Assembly: GCF_001640805.2 (NCBI RefSeq)
Contig: NC_066856.1
Span: forward strand, 4,303,343-4,367,342
Length of the DNA stretch: 64,000 nt
From: Lates calcarifer
Taxonomy: Eukaryota; Chordata; Actinopteri; Centropomidae
Reading direction: 5' to 3'
Notes under the pieces: generated by a model
The model's database searches: none
Seen by the model: only the letters and a program-made list of their open reading frames with translations
Told to the model about the DNA's origin: nothing
Shown here: positions 12,406 through 23,700 of the stretch, in pieces
How positions within the stretch are numbered: position 1 is the stretch's first letter
How the letters are laid out: every line of letters starts with the position of its first letter
Translations under genes and position numbers: made by a program

Positions 12406-12449
12406 AATTGGCAGTGGCCAATTGGCAGCCACAACTGGGTCACATGACC
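12406..12449 (+). promoter_or_regulatory. Candidate MAP4 promoter: three CCAAT motifs and an E-box
   Basis: AATTGGCAG occurs twice (12406-12414 and 12420-12428). With the palindrome GCCAATTGGC at 12417-12426 this gives three CCAAT pentamers on the two strands within about 20 bp. GGTCACATGACC at 12438-12449 contains a CACATG E-box close to USF/MITF-type sites. A 5' UTR-like purine-rich leader and the MAP4 first coding exon follow within 350 bp. No TATA box was seen. Confidence 0.45.
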
Positions 12450-12470
12450 ATTGTAATAATCAGTGACAGA

Positions 12471-12536
12471 ACGAAAGAGAGAGAGAGGGAGAGAGAGAGA
12501 GAGAGAGAGAGAGCGAAAGAGGGAGGGAACAAGGGA
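12471..12536. repeat. (GA)n purine tract in the promoter or leader
   Basis: GA repeats interrupted by GGGAG and GCGAAAG. Purine richness continues through the leader to 12780. Confidence 0.9.
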
Positions 12537-12549
12537 GAGAGCTGCACAT

Positions 12550-12785
12550 CCAGTTCACCCTCAGTGTGTGTTTGAGTTCAGAGCGGAGACGTAGCACGAG
12601 AGACTCCATGCACACACACAGAGCACAGGGTGCACCTGAGTGACTGAAAAAAAAGAACAACAGCGCAAGACAACAAAGAAAAGAGGGAGAGAAGTGGTGA
12701 CAATTACCTTTAGACACCTGAGGCTGAGACAAAGAGACTGTGAAACAAAGAAAGGGGGAGAAAGAGAATAGAAAGGGGAGACAGC
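12550..12785 (+). other. map4: Presumed 5' UTR of MAP4
   Basis: The segment between the candidate promoter and the start codon is purine-rich. It carries an in-frame TGA at 12741-12743, so the coding frame cannot extend upstream by read-through. The transcription start is not determined by the sequence. Confidence 0.4.
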
Positions 12786-14232
12786 ATGTCTTCTCTCTCC
12801 GATCAGCAGCCTGGCTCTCCTTTCTCAGAGTACAGTGAGCTGTGTAAGGTACCGTCCCTGTCACCCACTGTGCCGGCTCAGAGCTGGGATTGGCAGCACC
12901 CCTCAGGCATGGACATGGGCACCCCGAGGGGCCTGGTGGTAGGTGATGGACATCTGGCGCCAACTGGACTCACAGATGAAGACAAGCTGTGCTTCTTCGA
13001 GCATCCAGGCAGGGGCAGCATGGACACAGAGCTGAAGGTACCAGGGAGTGTTGGGGGCATTTCAGGGAGCACCTCTCTGGGTAACGCCTCACTGGGTAGT
13101 GCAGGGGAGAGCCCAGACAGCCCTCTCTCCTCCTCCCCATCCCCCTCCCCAGCCTCCCCAGGCAGGCTACCCTCTGCCCTGGGATGTGGTGGCATCAGCA
13201 GGGTCTCCCTGCCGCCGGTTCCTGGATCCCCAATCAGGCGTGCGGAGCTGTCGTCTAGCGCAATGGCTCCACACTCAATGGGAGCCTCATTAATGGAGGC
13301 ATCTCCAGTAGACGGAGACTCCCCATCTGAACCATGGAACAGCTCCAGTTTTGCTGAATCCAGCCCAAAGGTTGCCATGCCCCAGGTGGCCCCTAACTAC
13401 TGTGTTATAGGAGTTGTCAATGACAACCATTTGGAGAGTGAGGTTGTGGCTGGAGCCGGGGCAGCCCTGGGGGCTCGGCAGTTATCCGAGGGCTCTTCAG
13501 GGAACAGTGATGATGAAGAGATAGAAGAAGAGGTGGAGTTGGAGCCCTGTTTCATGGGGCGGGCTCAGCAGCAGAGGAAGGCTATGCGGCGAGCAATGTC
13601 TGAATGCTCCCACCTGTCAGTACCCACCAGTCTAGAGCTGCCTGACAAATACCCAGGGGGAGATGGGGCAGGGCTTGACCAGCTGGCATCACCCATGGGT
13701 GGTCCACGTCGCCCACCACACTCCATGAAGCGCTCACTGACTGTCGCAGAAGATCAGCCCCCAACCCCGCCACCCACCCTCTCTGCAGCGGGCACCACAC
13801 ACATCGACCTGCGGCAAGCCCCGCCTGAGCCTCGCCTCTGCCTCTCCCCGTTCCCTCCACTAAAGGATGGCAATGCTGGCTTCCCTCTATCACCACTAGA
13901 GGCCTCGATGGAGGGCTTTAGGGTGGAGAAGGAGACAGGTGGTATTGTGCTTCCAGTGCCCCTCAGCCCCAAGGGGTTCAGCTGCATGGACACCAGCTCT
14001 GCTCTGACTGCAGGTGCCGACACTGAAGGGGGAAGTGGTACCAAATCTGACAAGGTTAAACATGCTGAGTTTGACAGCAATGAAGCGGATACTAAACTCA
14101 ACACTGGTGGTGTAGACTTTGGAGCTGGCAACAATTTGACAGTGACAGGGGGCATTGATGGTGACCTCACCACTAGTGGCTATACCAGCCATGGCTTGAA
14201 CTCCAGCACTAACCCTTTCATCACAATGGATG
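12786..14232 (+). CDS. map4: MAP4 coding exon 1 (projection domain)
   Basis: Start ATG at 12786 has an in-frame TGA 45 nt upstream. The exon runs open for 482 codons and leaves at GATG|GTAGGT (phase 1). The protein is Ser/Pro/Gly-rich, with [13 protein letters not shown] near residue 118, an acidic patch [13 protein letters not shown] near residue 241 and a basic [17 protein letters not shown] near residue 263. [17 protein letters not shown] follows near residue 314, with likely proline-directed phosphorylation sites. Reading through the donor adds only GRWR and a stop, giving a possible intron-retained short form. No enzyme domain is present. The large undivided exon is typical of MAP2/MAP4 projection regions. 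Confidence 0.88.
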
Positions 14233-17200
14233 GTAGGTGGAGGTGATGTTTGCAGTCTCCCCTTTTTAAGTCTTGTTGCTATATAGACAGACTGAACTCT
14301 TATCTTTTTAGTCATTGTTATAATTTTCAAATAGAATATTCTGTTGTAAACACAAGGACATGAGTATGCAACCTTTCTAATATGCTGCCTCACTTTTGTG
14401 GTGCAGACCACCTGCAACAGGGCGTTGGGTGTTAAAGGGTAGTGGGTACAGCACGCAAGCTGGTAAAGGTTATGTTGTTTTCTCTTTTTTGACACAGTGG
14501 TTTTGCATTGTGTGGGCTACAATGAAGCACATGGAGAAGTGAAGGCTTGCTGCCAACAATACCAAGAACTAATTTAAATAGCATCTCGGCACCACACCTA
14601 GCATTGAGGGATAGTGCACGGTTTTGAAAGTAGTGTAGATGTGTGAAGACTGTGGGTGTTTTGATCTGTTGATGAAGACAGTGATTAATTGCTTGAGCGC
14701 TCTATTTATTGACTCCGGTCAGTTTCCAGATTTGGTTTTCTGGCCTGAGCTTTGCAAATGGTTTGAGAATAGCCGTACAGGCAGACTGAAAGGAGGAGTG
14801 TCAGACGGTGAGAGAGACAGAGAGTGAAAGAGAAAGAATGAAAAGCTGAGAGAAGTCGACAACAACAGAGCTGCCACCGCAGGCTACTTGATATTCCATG
14901 TTGGTAGTATCTGTCTCATTGTGTTGGTCAAGCACACAAGGACAATTTTAGATACAGATCTGCCTCAAACTGTACAAAATATGTCTGTGTGTTGTTATCT
15001 AACAGTGTGTGAGTATTGGAATAAAAGGTATGTTGTAGTAGTTTTTGCATTTTTGGACACAGGTGGCTGTCATCATGTGCGACTCAGTGTGTCTGTTCAT
15101 GTGCATTAGAATGTGTGATGCAGCACAAAAAGCTTGCAGCATGAGGTTGTATAGAAGCTGACTCTCCAGCTGACATTTGGATTAAGGGTCAGGACAGCAC
15201 AGCTCATTATAGTTGAAGGAGGCTCCATCTTTGCCCAGCCTAATTTTCTCTCATACTTCAACCTCCTTTCATTTTCTGTTTGTCTACAATGGCGTCTCTT
15301 TCTGGCTCCTTTTACTGTCTTGCTGTTACTCTGAATGCTCATTAGATTCTTGGTGAAGAAAGGCAGAGCCAAAATGGCTGAAAGCGGGTCATAGTCATGT
15401 CGAATGATGATCGCCTCTGAGCCAAAACGGGGTTACTGACAAAGAACTGTGGCCCACTATGGCGGTGCTACCTATAATGACTCTCTTTCTTTCACTTTGT
15501 CTCCGTCTCACACTTTTTCTCTCTTTACTTTGTCTGTCTCTTTGTCTCTTTCTTTTCCTCTCTGCTCACACGCCATGGTTGTTTTCGTCGCTCACCACAA
15601 AGCAGAGTGTGGCAGAGGCTGCCAGCCTGGCGACTGGACTATTAAAGGGGCAGTGGTCTTTATTTTCTGCCCCCTGAAGTCTAAATAGGAGCATGGCAGG
15701 GTCATGTAGCCACAGGCTGTGTGCTGTGTTTATGCATCTGTTTGCTTTCTTACCAAGGTCATGAAAGGATTTTCTGTTTCTGTTTCTGAAAAATGCACGA
15801 CTGCTTTCTTGGTCCATGAAAAACAAATGTTTTGGTGATGTTTTCCCCAAAAAGTAATATAGTGTAGGCAATGGATGCATCTCTCATGTTTGAGCTGCAA
15901 ATGTGCAGTATGCTATAAGTTGGTCTTAACTCCATCTCTTTAGAGGAAATAATGATAAGCAGATTTGAAACAGAGAAAAAGAAGAAAGAGGATTGGGCGG
16001 GGTAGAGAGCAACAAATAAAGCAAAAGGAATGGAGGGAGAGATACAGATGAATGTACAATGTTGGAAAACAGGAAGGATAGGATTTGGTGAACCATGCTT
16101 GGATAGATGGAGAGGGCAAACAAAATAGAGGGGATGAACAATGGAACAAAAAGTTGACAATGGAGAAAGAAAGAGAAACCAGTGTTAGTGAGATGAACCA
16201 CTGCACAAAGGGATTTACATAAAGTTAAACCAAAACAGGTCAGAGTTCAGTGCATCAGCTTGCGTTTCAACAGACACAAACATACAGCCCGAGTCTGTGT
16301 GTAGATCTCCTGTCATGTCATATTATTTTTGTCCTGTAATATTTCCTGGTTTCAGGGAGATTTTCGTCTTCGCCCAGAGAATCAAGCAGATAATTGTCAT
16401 GTAATGTTCTCTGGGGCAAAATGAATGAATTGAATGTTCAGCTATAGTAAATGGCTTTTGGACATTGGCATGGATTTGCTTTTGCTAATGGTTGTCACAG
16501 TGCATGCAGCGCTGTCTGCATATTTGTTTGCATGCTTGTCTGTCTGTCTGTGTATCAGGTGTCCTCTTGCAGTTGGGCACCTTTTAACCCAAATAAAGAG
16601 AGTGTTCAAATGGTCCAGCAACTTTGCTACAGACTCCTTTAACAGTGTCATAACAGAGCTGCCGGTGAAGATCTGATATTACTAAGACAGACAAACAGAA
16701 GGCCTCACACTTCAAACAGGACAATAAATCTCAAAGTCCACTCTTCACTCTCTTACCACCTCACAACCACTTTAAAGTGTCCAGCATGTTTGATGTACTA
16801 CCAAAGGGCAGTGATGGAGTGCTGCTTTCACTTCACTGAGAGTGCTGTTGTCAAGGCTGTCAAACTCTGCTTTACCAGAGTGTTGTTTAAGTGTTGTGGA
16901 GCAAAGAGTGACAGGGTTTTAATGAGGCAGCGCCTGTGAGAGCTGATTTTCATAATCCACTTGAAGAGCCAAATGAAGGCTTCAGAAATGTGTCTGAATA
17001 GTTTATTAATGATCGGAGCATCTGAATTTCACTCTGTGTATGTGCTTTGGATTCCTTAAAGAAGATAAAGATAATAACTTTTTCAAACTTTTTGAAAACT
17101 TTTCAATGGCTTTTCAAGGTTTTACTGAAATAGCTTGGATAGTAAGAAAAACATCTCCACATACTCTACATAGTATATACACCTATATACTATGTAGAGC

Positions 17201-20200
17201 AGTGCAAAAGAGGAAGCAGACTTTCATAAGCATATGCATATGTATGTTTCAAATAAATAAATTCCAATTATTGCTTTACAAATGTAAAACATGCCTATGA
17301 AAGCTACCTTTTTAAAATGAGAAAGCTCAAAGAGCTATTTTAAAGGAAGAGCAGAGACATCATATTTTACCATATTAAAAACTGAGGCTATACTCTCCAG
17401 GAGAGACTGGGCTTAACTGCCCTAAATGAGTTCTAAGTGTTATCATTATGTTAATGAAACCTTCAAATGAATTGGCTCACTGCACACAGATGCTCATTGT
17501 TCTCTTCTGTCCTGAGCCATATATTATACAACAGTCAGGCAACCCCAGGGCATCTTGGAGCCTCAGCAGCTCTAATGCTAATGCAGCAGGTTTAGATCCT
17601 GCAAAAAAAGCTTTTTAATCCATTCAGGGCAACGGTGCAATGCAAACATGCTTTTCTTCTGCAAACAGTAACATTATTTTGATGCGTGACTTCTATAATG
17701 ATTGAGCATCATGGAAGAACATTTTCATATTTGTATTCTGTAACTTTCTCAGTCTAGTTTGCTCATACGATGGTTTCAGGTTGAATTTAGCCAAAACTGC
17801 ATGTTTGTTGCAAATTGCTCATTTCAACCTGATGAATGCTACTTATAAATGAGCATCTATGTTATGTGAGATTTGACCATTAGACAACTGACCCCCCAAA
17901 TGGATTCAATAAACGATGCGTTTGAACCTAAAGCGAAGGAAATGAGAGGCTGTGGACACACGCACGTGTAACAAAGAGACACCAGTAGTCCCTTTTCAGA
18001 TCAGATATTTTGACTTGTCATGGAAGGAAAAGCACAGGTGTTACTAATTACATTAACAATGTCCCCATCCTGCCCGAGTGTCCCGGTAATCCATGACAGA
18101 ATGCCAACAAGCCAGCACCAGCAGCCACATTAACATTACCAGCACCCTGAAACTGGAACAGCTAAACGGAATTCAGCCATCATTCCTTTTATTATTCACA
18201 CCTGTGTTTTTCTTACCCTGAGATAATCACCTGTTCAGGTTTACCACGGTGCACAAGGCCTTTAAATCACTTTCACATGCTGTTCATGAGTGATTCTTAA
18301 ATGTTCCCATTATCTCATGAACAGTGGCATCATTAGCATAAAACATTAATTATTTGACGTCAATCTTACATTCATATTGTCAGAATGAATTTTTGTAGAA
18401 TCTTGACATCATGCCTAACCTCCACCCTGCCAGCATGTTCTCATGAAATATTTCCCTCACTAATGCTCCCCATCAACCCTCAACCACCCTCGAGGCACAC
18501 CCTTTGTCTGTGAATGATGCGTCCAATCAAAAGCTCTGTAATAATTCACGTCTTTCTGGAGGGAAGACAATGATTTTCTTCTTTTTCTTTTTCCAACCAC
18601 AGACAGATCACATTTTGAGCTCATGTAATGTGTCCCTCTGGTCCCATTGGTCTGGGGCTTTAATGCTGTCTGTATCACCTTTGTTAATTGAATGTGCTGG
18701 ACAACGGCTTGAGAAAATCACCAAGTTACAATTTATGGGGTAAGAACTGAAGCAGCAGGATTGGATGAAAACAGAGAGAGAGAAACAATGAGTAGTTGGG
18801 AACAGAGGAATATTGAAAGGGGAAAAAAGATGAGAATAGACAGATGTAGACACAAGAACCACAAGCTGAACGAGAAAGGACAAAAGGAAGTTAAGATCTT
18901 TGTCAAGTATAAACAGTGGCAGAATAGTTTCACGGAAGACAAACAATGATGATCCAGAGGGTTTTTAAAATCAGGATGAATATGATTTTAAAAAGTAGAA
19001 AATGGACAAAGGAGCAATGCAAAAAGGATGAAGACTAGTGTTAGTGTTAGAGTGTGTAGGGTGGGAGTCACCTCCTGGTGTTTGTTTAAATGAAACCATT
19101 TTCACCAGGCTTGCCACAGCTGTGACACATATCAGATTTCTGCCCTAATTAGAGGATCAAGTTGATCTCCAGAGTCTCTCGTTGTTTACAGTGTAGAAAA
19201 TGAAGGCCTTGTTTGTTCAGTGTTTTGCCCCCGTTCCTCTTCTCTTGTTCCTTTTCCTTTGTCTTGTCACACCATTGTCTGTATTATTTAGGTGAGTATT
19301 TATTTATTGCTATTATTTTTTTTCTTTTTTCATCACATATAGTCACCACTCTGTTTGGTCTGATGTCTGTCACTTTTCCAGGTTGTATGTTGCTGTATGT
19401 TATGTAAGCTAATGTCATTGCGTTCTTGTCAAAGCTTTACACCCCAATTCCCTTGTCTCTTTCCCCCCTCGCCTATCTTTCTCTCTGTGTTGTCCTCCTT
19501 CTGTCTCTTTCAGTCCTTTGGGTTTTTTGCTCTTCTTTCTTCAATTACATGTCAATTTTAAAGGACATTAGTGGCATGGTTCAATTTTCTAAAGAGGCTA
19601 TAAAACTACAGCTAACATTAAAAAAAACCAACAACAAAACTGAACGGGAATAGATCATCCACTCATCCACATTAGTTCTTGTTTGCCACCTCCTATATTA
19701 GTCTTTCTTCCTGCTCTCTGTCCGTCCACCCACTCACCTCTTAATCTGCTAATCAAGATTTCCCATGTTGATTTTCAAGCATTCGAGTCAAAGGCCACCC
19801 CTCGCTTTGTCTTCTTAATTGTCAGTCCTCTGATGTGATTTCTTTTCTCTCTGTTTTCCCATCAGTCGTCCAAAAACAACCAGAAACCTTTAAGGCCAAA
19901 GAAATGACTGTGAGGGAGACTTACAACTTCACTTGTTTTCTTTAAAATATCTGTTAGGTTAGTAACCTGTAGTCAGGTCAACAATGGGTGAGGAATGGAC
20001 TTTTTTCCAGTCAGTAGCTGGACCTGCAGCAGAGGTAGCAACGCACAGCATATGGACTTTTTGAGATGTTTTAGAAACATAAGCACCCAATTGCAATTTC
20101 ACTGCAAATATCACAGTTGTGTCTTACTCAGTCAGTCACATATGTCTTCAGATTAAGTGTGACTCACACTCTCTGATGATATCATTATCTTCGATGTCCA

Positions 20201-20679
20201 TCACAAAAAAAACCAAAAAAAAAAACACTGTGTGTCCTTTGATGGCAGTATTGAAATTCACAAGTGGACATCAGCCTCTAATGTGGAACACAGCCTGAGT
20301 CAGTAACTGTGTTTGTGTTTAGCTCACCCCAGTGTTAGGTTATCATCACCTGAGGTCAGATGAGCCACATGTTTCATTCAGTGAGTCAACAACAGAGCAA
20401 TATCTTCTTCTGGCTTGTTTATATTGGGTGATATTTTGGTTTAGTGGGTCGACAGCATCATCCAGATTCATAGTACAAGGTCTTTATTTCACATCAGCAG
20501 ACCAGTTGTGAAATATTCCAGGTTTATAAAGTCGATGTCATGTATTTTTTGCTCAGAGTTCCATCGATCCTGGTATGGATCTAAGAAAACCCCTCAGAGT
20601 GTAATTCTGCTCTAAGAAAATCTCAGCAAGTGTATATCTGTTGATACTGTTGAAACAAAAATGTTCTTTACATTGATAG

Positions 20680-20710
<31 letters not shown>

Positions 20711-23700
20711 TATTTCAGCAATGGATTTGGTTTGTATCACAATCTTCTGTTTTCTGCCTTTCTGTCCAAACTGTTATACTCGCTTGATATGGTAGCCTGA
20801 GCTGCATACCAGGAAGGGATACGTTTTCATTATGAGACATTTCCGCCTTATCAGATGACTTTGGACAATAGAGATTGGTCAGGACAGACAGGGAGAAGAG
20901 ATGAACAAGAAAGAATGCGACGCGACAGGCTGGGAAATTTCAACTGTATTGGTCTGCTACTTAAAAAAAACAGTGAGTGAGTGATTTTTAATGTGCAGCA
21001 TCCAAGCAGAAATGTTGAAATATCAAAAGACAAACGCTCAGAATAGAAACAAAATAGGGTGAGCTAATAGCTCGGGGTCCTGGAGGTTGTGATGATGATG
21101 AAGTGGTCGGAAGAGAGGAGAGGAGAGATTACAGGAAAGATGTAGAACACAACAAGATTTGTACAGTACAGGGACGATCTGTCAAGGGCAGAAAGGGGAA
21201 GCAGCCGGGGGAGATTAGACTGTGAGGGTGAAAACATACACATTCTCTATCTCACTATTTTCTGTGCCTATACAAGCATGTGTGGTTGAAAGATTGAAAT
21301 CATAGCCAGTGAGAGCAAATTTATGTCTCATCCTTATCTGATTTTGCATTTCTGGTGTGTGTCCATACTGAGTGGCAAAGCTGAGGGAATCTGTTTGACA
21401 GCTAAGTAGCTGCCTTAAGAAAATAGAAACTGTACCCCAGAGTACTCTGTGTAACATCTGTGTATAAGTCTCAGTGTGGAACTACTGTGTCTGTGGAAGC
21501 TTTAGACAGGAGTAGTACAGCCTCCAGTATGAATATAATACTGATGCTCATGGGCAGATTTCAACCAACAGCAGCATTTTACAGTTTTGGTTAAGCTGCA
21601 TAATGTTGCTAAAAAAGCAAAGTGCTGGTGAGGAGGCCTTTTATGTATCTGTGCCCAGAGGCCCACTCTCATAATTCAGCCATGGACTGAATATAGTTCC
21701 AGTGATGTAGTAGGAGTTTCTTTAGTAGCCTGCGAAAGAACAGTCCCTGCTGTCCCTGAGTGTTTTTCCTATATGTGTGCAGAGATATTGAAATGAGTCC
21801 ATGATGGTTTCAGGATTATCTGATATATGTGTGAGAGTTTTCGATTGGGTACTGTGTCTGAAGTCAGTGATGAGTTCCTTGGTTTTGAATGAATTGAGCT
21901 GGATGTTGCTGTAGCGGCGCTGTGTGCATTGCTGTTGATGACCTATTATTTCTATAATGATAAAGACATCTTGTCGAAGTAATATATTGCTGTGATTTCT
22001 AATTAAAACCTTTATTTTCTATGTTTCTTTCCAGTTAAGTCAGACAAGATGGAGAAGGCAGAGAAGAAGGAGGAGAAGCTGGAGGATAATGTAAAGAAGG
22101 TGGACCTGTTTGATCCCCTGGAAAAAGCTGAGCAGAAGAGTGTGAAGGTTGAATATGCAAGCACTGAGACTCCAGATAAGGTGGAGAAAGAAACAGAGAA
22201 GGAAAAGCAGAAAGAGAAAGAAGCAGAAAAGGTAAAAGAGGAGAAAGAAAAAGAGAAGGAGAAGGAGAAAGAGGCAGAAAAGGTGAAAGAGAAAGAGGCA
22301 GAAAAAGTGAAAGAGGCAGAAAAGGTGAAAGAGAAAGAGGCAGAAAAGTGAAAGAGGCAGAAAAGGTGAAAGACAAAGAGGCAGAAAAAGTGAAGGAAAC
22401 AGACAAACAAGCAGAAAAGGTGGAAGAGATAAAGAAAGAGACAGAAAAGGAGAAAGAGACAGTAAAAGTAGAGTCAGTGCAGCAGAAGGCAGAAAAGGAG
22501 GATAAAATGAACAAGACAGAAGAATCACCAGAGAAACTGGCGAAGACAGACAAGGTGGAGAAGATGGAGAAAGTAGAAAAAGTGGAGATGACAGACAAAG
22601 TAGAGAGCAAAGCTGAGAAAGCAGAGAGTGTGGAGAAGATGGACAAAAATGAAAAGCCTAAAGTGGAAGAAAAACCAGAGAACAAAAATACTGAGAAACT
22701 CGAGAAAACAGAGATGAAGGATGGCAAAGAGCAGCACATCGACAAAATGGAGACCCCGGAGCAACAGCCGACACCCGTCAAACTCGATACCAGTTATGAC
22801 AAGCAGGAGAAGAAGGCTGACACAGAGACAAAGGTGACAGCAGAGGTGGAAGAAACCAAGAAAGAGAAGGCTGACGCAGACGAAGCCAAGAAGACCGAGA
22901 AAGAGAATGAAGTGGAGAAACCACCTGAGAAGCCTGCCGAAAAACCAACGCAGAAGAGCGAAAAGGAAGAGAAGCAGGACAAAGTGCAGGCTGAAAAAAA
23001 GACTGCTGAGAAAAAGGATGACAAGAAGGACAAGGCAGCGAAAGCCGACGGAGGAGAGAAGGCCAAAAAAGCGAAACCTGCAGCAAATGGAAGCAGTGCA
23101 GCACCCAGCAAAGACCTGGCAGGTGCAGACAAGAAGACCAAGGTAGGATTTATTATGAGATGTAAGGATGTGATGTTTCTACTCATAACAGTACACTGAG
23201 ACTAGAAACCAGATCACTGTTAGAATGTAAGACATTACATCACCGACTCACGCTTGTTTCCGACATGTAAATCAAGGTAAGTCAAAGGTTTTACCTCTTT
23301 TTTATTGCAAGCAGCATGGTAGAATGAGTTTTCATTTTTAATTTTAAGCAAGGATACTCTGCCACGTCCAGACCAGTGTGAGCTTCAGTATACAAAGAAA
23401 TTCTAACATCTCATACAACTCTTGCTGCAGTCTACCAAACTTTTTCAGCTATATTTTTTTTATCAGGGTGGTATCATGGTGGAGATTGTCTCCAGTTTTG
23501 TTAATATAAAGGAAAATCCATCAGTTTGTCATTTGCAAGAGAAATGTAAAGTACTAGACAAGTTATTTGAAACATTTAACATTTTCATATTACTAATTGA
23601 AAAAGTAATTCAATTACTTTATTATATACATACGTTTGTTACTCAGTTCCACTACATCAAAGGTGCCTTTAAACAACACTAAAGTTATCACATTGAAACT

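Larger units (their letters stand above)
14233..22034 (+). other. MAP4 intron 1 (7.8 kb)
   Basis: No additional exon recognised between the phase-1 donor and the phase-1 acceptor. It contains pyrimidine-rich blocks (about 15475-15570 and 19220-19530), a small (TA)(GA) microsatellite at about 20677-20712 and a perfect 15-bp hairpin at 17164-17199. ORFs in it have no family resemblance. Confidence 0.6.

Noticed and set aside
12700..12720. Possible splice acceptor (CCTTTAG) just before the MAP4 first exon
   Set aside because: Weak polypyrimidine context, and an in-frame stop between it and the ATG means it would not extend the protein. An upstream non-coding exon spliced here is still possible.
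12878..14495. Antisense ORFs of 104-199 codons opposite MAP4 exon 1
   Set aside because: Shadow frames of a GC-rich coding exon with no family resemblance.
22035..22781. Long antisense ORFs (Ser/Phe/Leu-rich, up to 248 codons) opposite MAP4 exon 2
   Set aside because: They are shadows of the Lys/Glu-rich coding strand; composition mirrors the GAA/AAG repeats and there is no start or splice context.
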